Assembly (NCBI GenBank): GCA_025769875.1
Contig: JAGFNK010000011.1
Span: 1-64,000 of the forward strand
DNA: 64,000 bases
From: Russula earlei
Lineage: Eukaryota; Basidiomycota; Agaricomycetes; Russulales; Russulaceae
Direction of reading: 5' to 3'
The first letter of the stretch is position 1, and every line of letters begins with the position of its first letter. A program made the translations under genes and the position numbers. This document shows, piece by piece, positions 34,245-45,995 of the stretch. The notes under the pieces were generated by a model. It did not search any database, was not told the DNA's origin, and saw nothing but the letters and a program-made list of their open reading frames with translations.

Positions 34245-34339
34245 GATCGATGTTACGGAGTTGTTTGAGATCGTGAGAAAACGGCCAGCGAGGCATACTC
34301 GGGACACGGGCCGGCCCAGAGGAGGGGTCGTCCTATCCA
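34245..34339. promoter_or_regulatory. Bidirectional promoter, COX8/CCDC47-like
   Basis: A 95-bp gap separates divergent ATGs and is rich in GGCC/CGGG words. No TATA box is evident. Confidence 0.5.
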
Positions 34340-36053
34340 TGGCGTCCAAGATCCTCAAAGATATCGCGCAATTCCTCACACCCGCCCCGCCTGCCTTTGA
34401 CACCGAGTACGATGGCTTGGAGTACACCTGGAAATTCCTCGTCTTTCGCCCAGCGCGTGAGTTCCAACTCATTCGGTCACTGTATCACATACGTATCCGT
34501 GTCTCTTGCCACCAAATTCCTTTTACTCAACCGTGTGTATATGTGCATGCCTGATCCTTCTCCCCATCCCCTTTCACGCATATCAAGTCTTCAAATATGA
34601 GGTGTTCTTCCTCGCCATCGTCCTGTCATACCTCGCGTTCTACTGGATCGGAAGCAAGATGAATCACAACAAGGCAAAAACCTGGTTCGTCCCCCTCCCT
34701 TCTGCTTTCCTCGTTGTTCACCCTAATCGGGGGCGGCCGTGCGCGTCGCCTGCGCCTGCGCCGCCGTGCCTTTTCGTTGGCGATTGACGTGTCCTTTTCT
34801 CCATGCAGGCTTGACGCGCACATGGGCATCCTCGAGAAGCAATTCTCGCGCCCCACGGCGGGCAGCTCTGGCGACCTAACGGCGGACGGGTACACCGACT
34901 TCTTCGCCTTCTCCACGGGCAGACGCGTCGTCTCCTCCCTGCACACCGTCTTCACCCTGCGACCGCGGCACGACTTCTTCCAGTTCGCCTACCAGCTCGC
35001 GTGGGGACTCGTCGACCTCCTCTACACGCCCAGGGACGACGTCACCCTCGACTTCAAGCTCCACGCGAACGTGGCCGTGCCCGAGTTCGTCTGGGCGGTC
35101 GTCACAAAAGAGGAGGCGAATTCTATCAAGAAAGATCGGTGGGACCTAGTGAGCACAGACTTTTTCCATCCTGGTCCCCTTTCGCTCTTCGCCGTCCCGA
35201 TCTTTCCCATTTCCAAATATAAAATAAATAAAAAAGCGCGAAAGGATGATTAGAATTAAACGACTCACCTCCCCGAATCAGACGTTCACAAAGACAACGG
35301 AGAATCCGCGACTCCCTCCAAGCTTGGTGATCATGAGCGGTAAGCGGTGAAACGCTGTCTCACGAATCGAGAGCACCTTGGTTCCTAACGACCGTCGCAA
35401 TGAAACGGCGCCGCAGAATTCGCCGATGTCACCGAAAACGTGCTCAAGATCGCAGGGCCGGTCCTAGAAGCACTGAGAGACCACAAGATCCTGCCCCATT
35501 TCCGCTCCCTTTCGGTTCGTTGCCCCCCCCCCCCCTCTTCGCTCTTACCCGGATCGCATTTCTTTAATCGATAATCGACGAAACGCCCCCAGATCACCGA
35601 CCAACCCCGTGTCCGACCTAGCGTCATTTCCGCAGACAGGGGAGAAAAGCACGTCATTCTTTCCCTAACCGCCCCCCCATCGTCACGCGCCGCCGACTCG
35701 GCGCAGCTCGTATCGGCCGTGTTCGGTCTCATTGATTCTCTCGAGAAGGTCACCCTCCGCACGGAGACCAAAAGCAAGTTGAAGAAAGCGCGCGAAATTT
35801 TTGCAAAGACGCTCAAGGACGAGGCCGAGCGGGATGCCCGGGAAGAGGCAGCTGACGCAAAACTCGCCGCGAAGCGCCGAGCGGAGGAGGAGCGCATTGC
35901 TAGATTGAGTGCAGCGGAGCAGCAGAAGGTGATTCTCCTCGCTTTCTTGTCCCTCGGTTTTTTCTTTCTCTCCGCTTATACCATCACCAGCTCCTGGAGC
36001 GCGATCGCAAGCGTAATCTGCGCAAGACACAGGGAAAGATCGTCAAGAAATAG
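34340..36053 (+). CDS. CCDC47-like ER membrane protein (DUF1682)
   Basis: CCDC47 family proteins sit in the ER membrane. In animals CCDC47 is part of the PAT chaperone and multipass translocon complex. The start is at 34340 (MASKILKDIAQFLTPAPP) and the single membrane helix is YEVFFLAIVLSYLAFYWIGS. Cytosolic parts follow: LDAHMGILEKQFSRP, SSGDLTADGYTDFFAFSTGRR, PRHDFFQFAYQLAWGLVDLLY, AVPEFVWAVVTKEEANSI and MSEFADVTENVLKI. The C-terminal coiled coil is Lys/Glu/Ala-rich (KLKKAREIFAKTLKDEAERD) and ends KTQGKIVKK before the stop at 36051-36053. Seven or so exons are present, and one intron holds a run of 13 C on the sense strand. It is convergent with the STB6-like gene. Confidence 0.85.
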
Positions 36054-36167
36054 GATCCCCTCAACGGGGTGTCTCATATCATATGTTATACTAGGGGAGC
36101 ACCTATCTAGGCTAAACCATACACCTTTCTGTCAGTCGTAAGGAAAAAAGAGAAGGGACAGAGACTA

Positions 36168-39100
36168 TTATTGGCCGTGAGTGAGCACAACGGATTCACC
36201 GGGATTCTGGGCAAGGGGCTCGAGCACGGGCGATAATGCGCCACTCTCCGACGGAGAAGAGAGCGTGCGCTTGTCCCCGTCCACGATTGGAGTCCCCTTG
36301 GTCGCTGTATCATCCGCCCTCTTCCGACCGGGACCCCAACGACTGCCCCAGCTGGCGATCATCTTGAGCAGCCACGAAGGTGGTGGCTTAGGTTCTGCTT
36401 CTTGTTCATTTTCCTCGTTCTCTTCCTCCTCTTCCACCGATTGCATGCCGTCCAGCCCGTGCTCCTCGATCGCTTCCTCTTCCGTGCGTCCTTCTCGGTC
36501 CACGTATGTTTCCTGTCCGTCGAGCGTCCAAAGCACCCTGTTGAACCTCCCCGCGCCCGGCGCGCGTCGCCCTGTGTCGAAGACGCGCGAGCGCATTTCG
36601 AACACCTTTTGCCGCTGCGGGACGACGGTGTTCAAGAGACCCGGCAGGTGGAACTGCGCCGCTTCGTACGAGAGAGCCTGCGTCTCTTGTAGCATCGTGT
36701 ACGCCTTGTCGCGCGCACCCTCGATTTCGGCGATGATCTTGACGCGGGATTCGGCGCTTGAGAGGCCCGCCTGATGTGCCTCGTGGTCTTCGCGAAGGTA
36801 GGCGTTCATCTGAGAAAGCCGAGAAGTGAGGATATGCAAGCACGCAACGACGCCATCGAGGTGTTGTTCACGACGCCGCATGACCAGCAGCTGACCGCAA
36901 AGCTCCACGTCGATCTTCATGCGATTGACAGGGAGTACACGGGATCTGGTCAGCTTGGAAGCATCATCGAAACTTCTCCGCCTAGAGGAGGGTTTGTTTT
37001 GTCAGATAACGAAACAAGGGAAATGCCTCTTCCAAAGTCACCTTCCGATGGCCGTAGTTCTATATGTCCCCTTCTTTCCCCTGATCCCTTTTCCTGAGCT
37101 CCGATAGGTAGACTCTTTAGCTGTCCCATCGTGCACATGATTGTAACTTCCGCCATGACGCTGATATCCTGATCGGGGACTTCCGTCATTTCTACGATCA
37201 GGCCAACTGGTGACCCGGAAACCAGCAGGTGGCCTCTCAGGCCAGATTTTATTGAACTCTGACACGCGCCGTTCGTATTCAGAAAGATTCGACGCAGATA
37301 TGTCAGCGGCAGATGGGGCAGTGCCAAGACGATATCCTGGGGAATGCGCTAGGATTTCTATCAGTGACACTCTTTGACGAGGAAGAGAATAGACTTACAG
37401 ATAGGTGACACCTGCCCGCTGCTGAGAACTTCATCTTCTTCACCGTCTCTACAGAAAGTGCTAGTAAGCAGGACAGTACTCGAAATGGCAACGAGACCGG
37501 ACCTGGTCACGACAACCTCTGGTATTGAGGGACTTGCACGACTCCCCGACGGCGAGTCATTGACAAGGAGTGATCGGTGACTTTTCAGGCCCGCATCAAT
37601 GCTCCGCTTCATTTGTCGACTCAACCTAAGGGACACGCATTATACATGCTGCTTTGGAGAAAGACGGAGAAAGATCGCCCACCCTGCCCAGGATTCTATT
37701 TTTCTCTGCACCCTCTTGCCACGCCATGCCCTGGATAGTTCATTTTCATCGCTCACTGGAAACTCGTCCGTCTTGTCTGCTCTCTCTTTACCTTCCCGGT
37801 CGCGCCCGTTGTCAGATTCGACGTCGCTCCATAGCCGATCCTTCCTCTTGACGGCAAGCATCTCAGCTCGTCCACTCCACAAGTGTTTCAGACAAGGCAC
37901 GCCGTCCTTGGCAGCCTTGGTCTCTGCATAAAAGACGAACTGATCGATATCTGTGGGATTGATGTTTGTTGGACCCGAAGACGTGCGAAGGTCAGTGGTT
38001 AAATCATCCAGCTTGTTCAACAGCACACGGTGAACTTTGTACGGTTCTGTTGTACGAGACTTTGAATAAGCTGTATCAATGGCATTGAGGACGTCATCCG
38101 TCAAGAGTTGGTTTGAGGGAGACGAAGAACTAAAGAGACGAGAGTCCTGGAAGGCGGAGATGGCTCTGAGGAAACGCTGAGGATCCAGGAACGGGTCTTG
38201 CGGGATGAGCTGTGGAGTGACTGAGACACCAAGGCGAAATGAGGGGAAAGGGAGCATACATGACCAAACCCGAGTGCAGACAGCTTGTTACGGACATCTG
38301 AGACTTGACTAAGAAGGGCACAGACTACTACAGGATCTGCCACTCTCTCCGTTGGCTGTATTGTGGATGAGTAAAAATGTAGAATAAGGTGGTAGGATGA
38401 CAATACCTCTACACCCATGTGGGATTCTCCGATCTCTGTTACCCAACGCTGAATGCCGTCGACGGTGAGATCGCATAAGAGACCATCCCGCTCATCCTGA
38501 CATAGGCTGAACATGCCAAAGAGGGAAAGAGCGGCTTGGATGAGCCTGACAAGTTCCAGTATTGTGGTGCCAAAGAGGGCTGAGGACCTGATCTTGTCGC
38601 TCATGCGGTACATGGCGATGAAGCGGTCTTTGGTGGTATCACTGAATATCAAAAGGGGTCATTCGTTGAGCAGGTGGTACGATTGGGAACTGCGCCTGCC
38701 TAGGTTCCTCAAGCGTCAAGGCCATTCTGCCACAGCAGCCGATTCGGAGCACATTGATATTGGTGTACAATCGATCACGGGCTTCAAGAAAGAAACCACT
38801 AGGGATGGGAACGATGGTGTAGTCGGACCGAAAGTTGGCAAGAGAGGTGACCATGATGGTGCCATGTTCTGTCTTTGGAGGGTGCACGTGGGAAGGCGGT
38901 CAAAGGATACCGGAGGGGCGTAGAGAGAAAGCGACTCACGTCGCGGGGTCGAGCACCAGCCTGACGAAGATCACGAATAGCCCTGTCCCATTCTGCCTTG
39001 GCTGCCTCCGGTCTGAGGGTGTGAGAGGGACTCAAGGCTGTCACTGTGATCTGTGCTAAGGGGTGAGACCTGACACTGTCGAGGCTTGAAAGATCTCAAG

Positions 39101-39563
39101 TGACCTTGTGAAGTGGATCGCCGGTGTACACGATCAAAGATACGATGGGCCTTGTCCTTTCTGTGACCCTGTTTGTTTGTTTGTTTGTTTGGTATTGGAT
39201 TCAAGGGAGCGACAAGCTCACGGACCACTTCTCGACGGCAAAGAGTTGGAAGCCATCGAGTTCCAATTGATCGTGGACTATTTCAAAGTTGGCATCCTTG
39301 TCGAGCCCCAACCAGAGCTGGCCGATTGTGGCAGATGGATCGCGGGGGTCTGAGGGGATCGGTGGGGAAGCAAGACGAGAGCGAGTTGATCTGTAGGCGG
39401 CGGATCTGATCTTTGGTGACTTGTATGGAAGGGGGGGAGAAGGGACAGAGGGAAGGATAGAGCGAGGATTGCGGACTGTGGGGAGGAGGAGACGTGGAGA
39501 AAGAGGGGAAGGGGAGAGAGGGACGGAGGAGGAAGAATCGTAGAAAGAGAAAGAGATGGACAT
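36168..39563 (-). CDS. STB6-like protein
   Basis: The start is ATG at 39563 (MSISFSFYDSSSSVPLSPSP), then a Ser/Pro-rich leader and an N-terminal globular block: GQLWLGLDKDANFEIVHDQL, ELDGFQLFAVEKW, then LAQITVTALSPS and AAKAEWDRAIRDLRQAGARP. Next are TSLANFRSDYTIVPIPSG, YTNINVLRIGCCGRMALTLE, DRFIAMYRMSDKIRSS, LELVRLIQAALSLFGMF, DGLLCDLTVDGIQRWVTEIG and QDPFLDPQRFLRAISAFQD. The C-terminal third has a helical region (IDVELCGQLLVMRRREQHLD, GLLNTVVPQRQKVFEMRSRV, RFNRVLWTLDGQETYVDREG) and an acidic tail. This order fits the fungal STB6 family (yeast Stb6 was found as a Sin3 binder). The stop is at 36168. Roughly ten exons are present. The assignment rests on recalled family resemblance. Confidence 0.62.
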
Positions 39564-39775
39564 GATGGTGGTCGGTGGTGAGGCTCGATCCTGATCCCAG
39601 CCCGCCTCGTCTCCTCTCCTCTCCTTTCCCTCCTCCCACCGACCGTCTTCTCCGGCTCCCGACCACCTCGTCCGCCCAGTATAACAACCAGAACAAGATC
39701 TCCAACATTCACAGTAATGTCGCCATTCAACAACTCGATCCACATCTCTTGGCCACCACCACTTCTTCCCCTCTC
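39564..39775. promoter_or_regulatory. Bidirectional promoter, STB6-like/LONRF-like
   Basis: A 212-bp CT-rich region lies between divergent start codons, with tracts such as CTCCTCTCCTCTCCTTTCCCTCC on the plus strand. No TATA box is evident. Confidence 0.5.
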
Positions 39776-41839
39776 ATGGCCTCTCAACTCCTCCCTCTCC
39801 TCCACTGTCCCCTCTGTCTCTCTACGCTGACAGCTCCCGTCACTCTATACTGCGGTCATTCTGTCTGTGCAAAACACGTCTCCCTTCCTCCCCATCTCCC
39901 TTCTTCATCTCAATCCCACCTCCACCTCCCTCTCCGTCTCTCCCGTTTGACTCCTTGTCCCATCGAGCGTTGCACCGCTTCACCGTCCGCCCTTTCGCCC
40001 CTCCCTAACATCCCCTCTTCTTCACGTGTCACCTTTTATCCTCCCCTCGGTTTCCAGCCTGACCGTGACGCCGCTGCCTTTGCGAATATTCCCGAATCTC
40101 GCACTGACATCACCCTCAACAAAATTCTCACCATCATCCGCCGATACCATCACCAGCAGGCTCAGTCCTCTCAGCATCTCACAACCGTCCACTCCGATTC
40201 GGGCAGTGATTCGCAATCTGACGTCGAGATCTTGGACGTCCAAGGGAATTCTCCCTCCCAACCCTTCCCCGTTGCCTCTAGCTCCCGTGCCTCAGGTGAT
40301 GCCTCCCCGTCGGTTCCCCGTCAACTAAGTTCCGATGGATCGCAACGAGGACCAGTCCGCACTGGTGCGAGAAAGAGACCCCGACTTGACGCCCCTCCGC
40401 AGTCCCCCGATCAGTTCGAAAAGGAGTTACTGGCCGAGCTGGCATGTGAGATCTGCCTCAATCTCCTCTACCACCCAGTGACATCCCCCTGCCAACATGT
40501 GAGCTTTGTTTCCTTGCTTGTCCGTCCAATCCTCGTTCACCCTCTTCCCTAGACCTTCTGTTCAAGGTGCCTTCACCGTTCTTTAGACCACGGCCGCCAA
40601 TGCCCGATTTGCCGTCATGAATTGCCTGGCGTTTCCTATTTCCAGGATCATCCGTTCAACAAGAAGATCCTGTCCATTAGTACGACCCTTTCCCTTTCTT
40701 CCATCCCCAACATGCGATGACATGGTCCGCAATCCCAGTTCTCAAAGCCTTTCCAGAACCCTACGCCGAGCGCGGGCGTGTGATTGAGCAAGAAGAACGT
40801 CACGCACGTCTCGACACGCCAATCTTTGTCTGTCAGCTGTCATTTCCAGGCCTGCCAACTGTCCTCCACTTCTTTGAGCCGAGGTATGTTACGTACCCTG
40901 TCTCGGACAAATTTGGCTAACACCGCATAGATACCGCCTCATGCTACGGCGTTGTCTCGAGAAACCTAATCCATGCTTTGGGATGATCATGCCACCCTCA
41001 GCCGCTGGTGGTCAGTCCGCTGGCAACGATTTCGGAACCATGCTTGAGATCAAGAGTGTCAGGATGCTCCCCGATGGTCGCAGCATGGTCGAGACACACG
41101 GCACCTATCGTTTCCGAATTATGGAGCGCGGCACCATGGACGGATACATGATCACGAGAATAGAACGGTGAGTTTTCCGCCCTTTCCGGGTCCTGGCGCT
41201 CGTGCCTCATATATTCCAAAAAAATGTCTAGAATATTGGATTACCCTTTATTGTATCCTGACATCCCTGGCGACACTCCCTCGATTTCGCCCCCCGTTCC
41301 CCTGATAGTAAATGCCGATGCTGACATCCAGGTAACACCTCGCTCCCCGTCGGGCGCCCCGTCATCCTCGAAAGCAAGCCAATCAGGGCCGCCTAGATCG
41401 TATGCACAAGAAATGCAAGAACTAGTGGATCTCTGTCTCGGCTTTTTGGACCAGATACAACGTGGAGCAGCGCCGTGGGTGGTCCAGAGGTTAAACAGAC
41501 TAAGTCACATATACGGACCCATGCCAACTGACCCAGTTCACTTCAGTTATTGGATGGCCATGGTCAGTGGTCTTCCTGTGTACATGTCCAGGCGCGCGTT
41601 CGTCGTACGGGCGATCGCTGATCGAGACCACCCACAGGCCCTGCCAATCGAAGATATGGAAAAGGCCAAACTTCTACCAGTGAAATCGCCGCTCCTCCGC
41701 CTCCGTTTGGTAGTCCACTGGATTGAGCAGTTGAACAGCAACTGGTTCGTAGGATAGCGTGCGGGACGGAAAACACGTGAGATTGACTTTGACGCATCCT
41801 CCTCCCAGGTGGTTCACGAACGGCTGTATCATCTCATGA
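39776..41839 (+). CDS. LON-domain RING finger E3 ligase (LONRF-like)
   Basis: The start MASQLLPLLHCPLCLSTL is at 39776. A first RING-like zinc site is CPLC...LYCGHSVCAKH...CPIERC. A Ser/Pro linker with an acidic patch (SDSGSDSQSDVEIL) follows. The second, canonical RING is CEICLNLLYHPVTSPCQH, joined across an intron to TFCSRCLHRSLDHGRQCPIC. The LON substrate-binding domain follows: PIFVCQLSFPGLPTVLHFFE, YRLMLRRCLE, FGMIMPP, GTMLEIKSVRMLPDGRSMVE and YRFRIMERG. The helical end includes DPVHFSYWMAMVSGLPV. Last, IEQLNSNW splices over 41754-41808 to WFTNGCIIS, with the stop at 41837-41839. Without that splice a stop comes at 41755. This is likely an E3 ubiquitin ligase; the substrate is unknown. 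Confidence 0.85.
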
Positions 41840-42621
41840 TCATCTCAATCGCTCTCTTTCGGCCTCGAACATCGAACGTCAAACATCGACGCGCGTCGTC
41901 GCGCTTGGGCGCCCGCTTCCTTCTCTTTCTTCTGGCCTTGCTCACCACGTGTGTGTTTGGCAGTGTTCTTCCATTGCATCCCCTTTCCCTCCCATCGCCA
42001 CTCTTTGTGCACGCCTTGCTGCGCACCGTTCTATACCTTGTTCGCTCTTTTTGCTTCTTGAGAAAGGTCGACCTATAACTGTCTCACCATCCACGCCCAC
42101 GTTAACCGCCTGTGTTTCACCAGCAGCTACTTCGCCACGCCTTTGATCTTCTCTTCGCATACCCGTCGAAGCATGTATCTGACACATATTAGTATAACAG
42201 ACCCGGAAGTTTCCTGGTTCATTGCATGGCGATCTGTTCGCCGTAGAAGAAACGCCAACACGCGGTCTCGCATAAGGCGCCCGAGAAACGAAGAATACAA
42301 TCAATGCTTCGATCTTTTACAAGTGCGGTACACGCTTGCAATTCTAAAAATAAAGCTTCGCCTTTCTCGATTTCTTTTTTCTTTAACGAGAGAGATCGTC
42401 CCGAGTACACGTACAACATGGCGTGGCTTCGACACCCTCTGCTAGCTCCTGACGGCCGCCCGATCACAATCGAGCGCCTCACAGGTTGGCCGACTCTGTC
42501 GTGGGCCACGAGCTGAGCAGTAGGTGGGGGCATGTCAAACGTAAGGAAGAGAAGGTGGGACACAGAGAGAGAAAGATGAAAGAAGGGCAGAGAGAGAGAG
42601 ATAAGGGGAAAGGAACGCTCA
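41840..42621. other. Convergent 3' region, LONRF-like/G6PD
   Basis: This 780-bp region lies between two convergent stops. It contains several open stretches on both strands but no domain. AATAAAG (about 42347) could be a poly(A) signal for the plus-strand gene. I see nothing else. Confidence 0.3.
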
Positions 42622-44603
42622 CTACACGTCCGTCGGCCGCGTGAAGCCGTACTTGCCCACGAATGCGTCGATCTCTTTCGGACCTCGTGAACCGTAAGGG
42701 TACGGCAGGGGCCTGGGGCGTTGTTGTCCGTTTGTCCCGTCTATCCAGTGCAGGATGGGCGTGAAGATCTACGAAAACGAACACAAAACAGGGGGGGGGG
42801 GGAGGGGGGAGGCCGTGAGCAATTCACGCGCGGGACGGTCTCTCCGTGCGCCTCGCTCTCTCTCACTCACCTTCCACGCGGACTCGAGCTCGTCGTCTCG
42901 CACAAAGTTGGAGTGGTCGCCCTTGAGCGCGTCGAGGATGAGCGCCTCGTACGCCTCGGGGATCTTGCCGTCCAAGAACCGACGCTTGTACGTCAGGTCC
43001 ATCTCTGTCGGCACCGCGCGCGTGTAGAGGCCGGGCATCTTGGTGTTCAGCTTGAGGTATATGGCCTCGGACGGCTGGATGCGCAGGACGAGCTCGTTGC
43101 GCGAAATGTCCTTGAAGATGCCCTTCGTGACGTCCTTGAACTGGATCCGCACTTCCACCTTGGCCTCGTTCAGGGCTAAGATTTGTGTGAAAATATTAAA
43201 ATTAGCAAAGTACGTTCCGGGACGAACGAAAGGGGAAAAAAAAAAAAAGGCTTACCTTTGCCAGCTTTGAGTATGAAGGGCACGCCTTCCCAACGGGGAT
43301 TGTTAACCCACAACGTCGTCACGGCGAAGGTGGGGCATGAGGAGTTTGGAGGGACGGTATCGTCATCGAGGTAGCCCGGTTTCCCGTTGGCGGCCACGTA
43401 TTGTCCGAGGAGGACGTCCTCTTGCGCGATCGGGGGGATCGAACGTAGAACCTTGACCTAGTGTGGAGATACAGATATGGATTTGAATCGCGACGCCATG
43501 TCATGAGCGGCACGGCACGTACCTTTTCGTTACGGATGTCCTCACCTGCGAAGGACACCGGCCGTTCCATGGTCAACACAGTGAGCACCTGAAGCAGATC
43601 TTTTTATGGAGAGCAAGAGTAGACAAATCGAGGGTCAGCGCGTGGCGGTCGCGAGAAAGGATCGTCAAGGGGAGACGTTGACGCACGGTTCTGTAAGATG
43701 TCGCGTATGATGCCGAATTCGTCAAAGTAACCGCCACGGCCTTCAGTGCCGAAGGGCTTCCTTGAACGTGATCTGGACGTTAGAGATGGAGTGCTTGTCC
43801 CAAGCGGCGCTCAGCGCGACGTTGGCGAAACGGAGCACGAGTATGTTCTTGACCATCTCCTTTCCGAGATAATGGTCGATGCGGATAGGTTTCATCCTCG
43901 GTCCAGTACTGCCTGAGCGCGCCGAAGCAGCTCGTGCGACGACTCGAGGTCCTTCCCGAAGGGCTTCTCCACGATGATCCGATTGATGCCGTCTGAGGAG
44001 TAGTTGAACTTTTTGGCGCGCGCCGAGACGGGGATGAAGACGGAAGGCGGGAGGGCGAGGTAGAAGATGCGATTGCGCTCCTTCGATTGATAGCTGGATT
44101 CGACGCTCCTGAGATGCTTTTCGAGGTTCTCGAACGAGGCATCGTCCTCGTAGCCGCCTGAGACGTAAGTGCTAATCCTCTTGAACTCTTCGATCTTGGC
44201 GCTGATTTCTGGGTTCTCGTCGGGATTTTTGATGTATTGGGTGGCGCGTCGATGGAACTCATCCTCGTCCATCTTCGTCCGTGCATACCCGACTATTTTG
44301 ACACCCTCGGGCAGGAAGCCGTTACGGTATAACCCGAAGAGCGCGGGGAACGTCTGGGCGTGGAGGAGAGGAAAGGGGGGGGGGGGGATCAGAAGAGGTG
44401 ATGGGTGTGGATTTGGACTGCACAGACCTTCTTCTTTGCGAGATCTCCGGAGGCACCGAACACTGTGGGGAAAGAGATGAGGGGGAAGTGCGTACTGAAG
44501 GAGTTAATGGCATGCCGATTATGAGAGTGTTATCTCTAAGCACGTTCTGTACGGCGACCATGGACGGGATGGTGCCGGACTCTGAGCGTGGACGTTGGGA
44601 CAT
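42622..44603 (-). CDS. ZWF1: Glucose-6-phosphate 1-dehydrogenase, with three frameshifts
   Basis: This is the first enzyme of the oxidative pentose phosphate pathway, a cytosolic NADPH source. The start is ATG at 44603. The Rossmann fold [11 protein letters not shown] forms across a GC-AG intron (44463-44515), then [58 protein letters not shown] and [14 protein letters not shown] (active site). Further blocks are [31 protein letters not shown] and [17 protein letters not shown]. The end is [12 protein letters not shown]...GPKEIDAFV, stopping at 42622-42624. One extra base at each of 43918, 43884 and 43757 breaks the frame on either side of the RIDHYLGKE site. All protein is present if these are removed. 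The gene is either newly dead or mis-sequenced. Confidence 0.9.
44463..44515 (-). other. GC-AG intron in G6PD
   Basis: On the minus strand ATAATCG precedes gcatgc...cccacag, and TGTTCGGTGCC follows. Together they give [10 protein letters not shown] without gap. No GT donor gives the invariant nucleotide-binding loop. Confidence 0.8.
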
Positions 44604-44749
44604 GATGGGAGATGACAAGGGACTCGTTGATTATGTTGTCGTGCGTGCGAGGGTGGATTACTGAGCTGCTCACCCTCGTCCTGCGTGAGAGCCGAGATGA
44701 TCAATCATTCCCCTCCCCGGTCAACCCCGGTCCGGTCCGCATCTCGACC
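44604..44749. promoter_or_regulatory. Bidirectional promoter, G6PD/THOC5-like
   Basis: A 146-bp gap separates divergent starts. TTGTTGATTATGTTGTCG and GAGCTGCTCACC are the only non-GC stretches. No TATA box is evident. Confidence 0.5.
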
Positions 44750-45558
44750 ATGCAATCCACTGCTGCCGACGAGGTCATCGACACCCTCACTCTCCTCGCC
44801 ACCACGATTCACGATGATCCCCCTTCCGTTCATATCCGCGCAGGCGCCCTCTTCGCCCGCTTGAAAGCCCTCAATCGCGATGCCAATGCTGCCGCTCGCG
44901 CTCATAAACAAATCACCGCCGATGCCAGGCAAGACATGGATCAGACCCACCTCCGTCTGCAGAACCTTCTCTACGAAAAGCGCCACCTCGAGCGCGAGAT
45001 CGAGAAATGCCGCCAGTTTGCGTCCGTCTCCTCCCCTTTCTTTTGGTTCCCCTTTTTCGGCTCCCTCTCGCTCTCGCTCACGCCCTCCCCGCCAGCTCTG
45101 TGTACCAGGACATACAGCTCTATTCGGTCGAGCAATTCATAGAGCTCTCCCCGCCAGACGCTCACTCGGAGGACGTGTTGTCGGATGAACATCAACTTAT
45201 GCTTAATCGGCTCGGGTTCGAGCTTGTGGAGCGCCAAAGGTCCGAGGGATTCCCATCGGCTGCGGCAGCTGACTCGTACTCATGTTCGCCTTGGCTGTCA
45301 GACTTGACCGAAGAGTCAAAGAACTTACACAGGAGAAGGAAGAAGTATTAAAGACCTCAAAATCCCAAGCTGCCACGACAGAGTGTGTAAAGGTGCAAAT
45401 TGAGACCCTTCTGAAGGTGGCAATCTTTATCTAGTCTGGCGTGAAGCCCCTCATTCAAAAATTTATCCACTCAGACCGCATCAGAAATTGGAAAGAAGGT
45501 CGAAGAGCTCATTCCAGCCGTCACCAATTCACCGCGAGATACTTCCCTTCCGAGTTGA
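44750..45558 (+). CDS. THO complex subunit 5-like protein
   Basis: The start MQSTAADEVIDTLTLLAT is at 44750. Coiled-coil helices carry the THOC5/Fmi1 signature LRLQNLLYEKRHLEREIEKC. The signature continues over an intron (GC|C codon) to SVYQDIQLYSVEQFI. The next blocks are DEHQLMLNRLGFELVERQ, then RRVKELTQEKEEVLKTS (coiled coil) and TASEIGKKVEELIPAVT, ending at 45556-45558. THO couples transcription to mRNA export in the nucleus. The protein is short (about 230 residues), as usual for fungal orthologues that keep only the N-terminal coiled-coil part. It is divergent from G6PD and convergent with UBC8. Confidence 0.78.
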
Positions 45559-45995
45559 CACTCGATCATGGATGTCTCAGCTCATTCCTTCCGTGTTTTG
45601 CCGTTCCTACCGCATCGTCCACTGTAGGTTGCATAGCCATCATGCGCAAACAGTAATGATCTTGATCGTTACTAAGTACAGCCTAAGACAGATTAAAGGA
45701 ACAGAAACAATGATCTGCCTGGGTAAGGATATCCGAGATGCCAAATCTGAACCAGGCGGTGAGTGTGGGAAGTATGATGGTGGGAGGGGAGCGGTGTGAT
45801 GTTTCGGTCTCCGATAGGGACAACGCACTCGAGATGGTAGAGGGTGTTGTGTTCGGAGGAGAATGAATTATTAGAGAAACCAAGTAAGTGGCTTTGAGTG
45901 TGATAGCAAATGGTGGGGAACTAAGTCGGAAGAAAACGGCGGAACGGTGGAGAACGTGCAGGTAGCGGGTGGTGATAGAAGAGTCCAGTCGTTCG
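45559..45995. other. Convergent 3' region, THOC5-like/UBC8
   Basis: These 437 bp hold no recognisable gene. Open frames in it (45640-46033) lack features and overlap expected 3' UTRs. Confidence 0.3.

Noticed and set aside
36181..36774. 197-codon plus-strand open frame
   Set aside because: It is antisense to the well-supported STB6-like C-terminal exon and Ser-rich by codon mirror.
41755..41757. TAG as the end of the LONRF-like protein
   Set aside because: Splicing 41754-41808 gives a NWWFTNGC-type end that fits the LON family better.
44604..44618. Earlier start of G6PD at 44618
   Set aside because: That codon is TTG; the first ATG in frame is at 44603.
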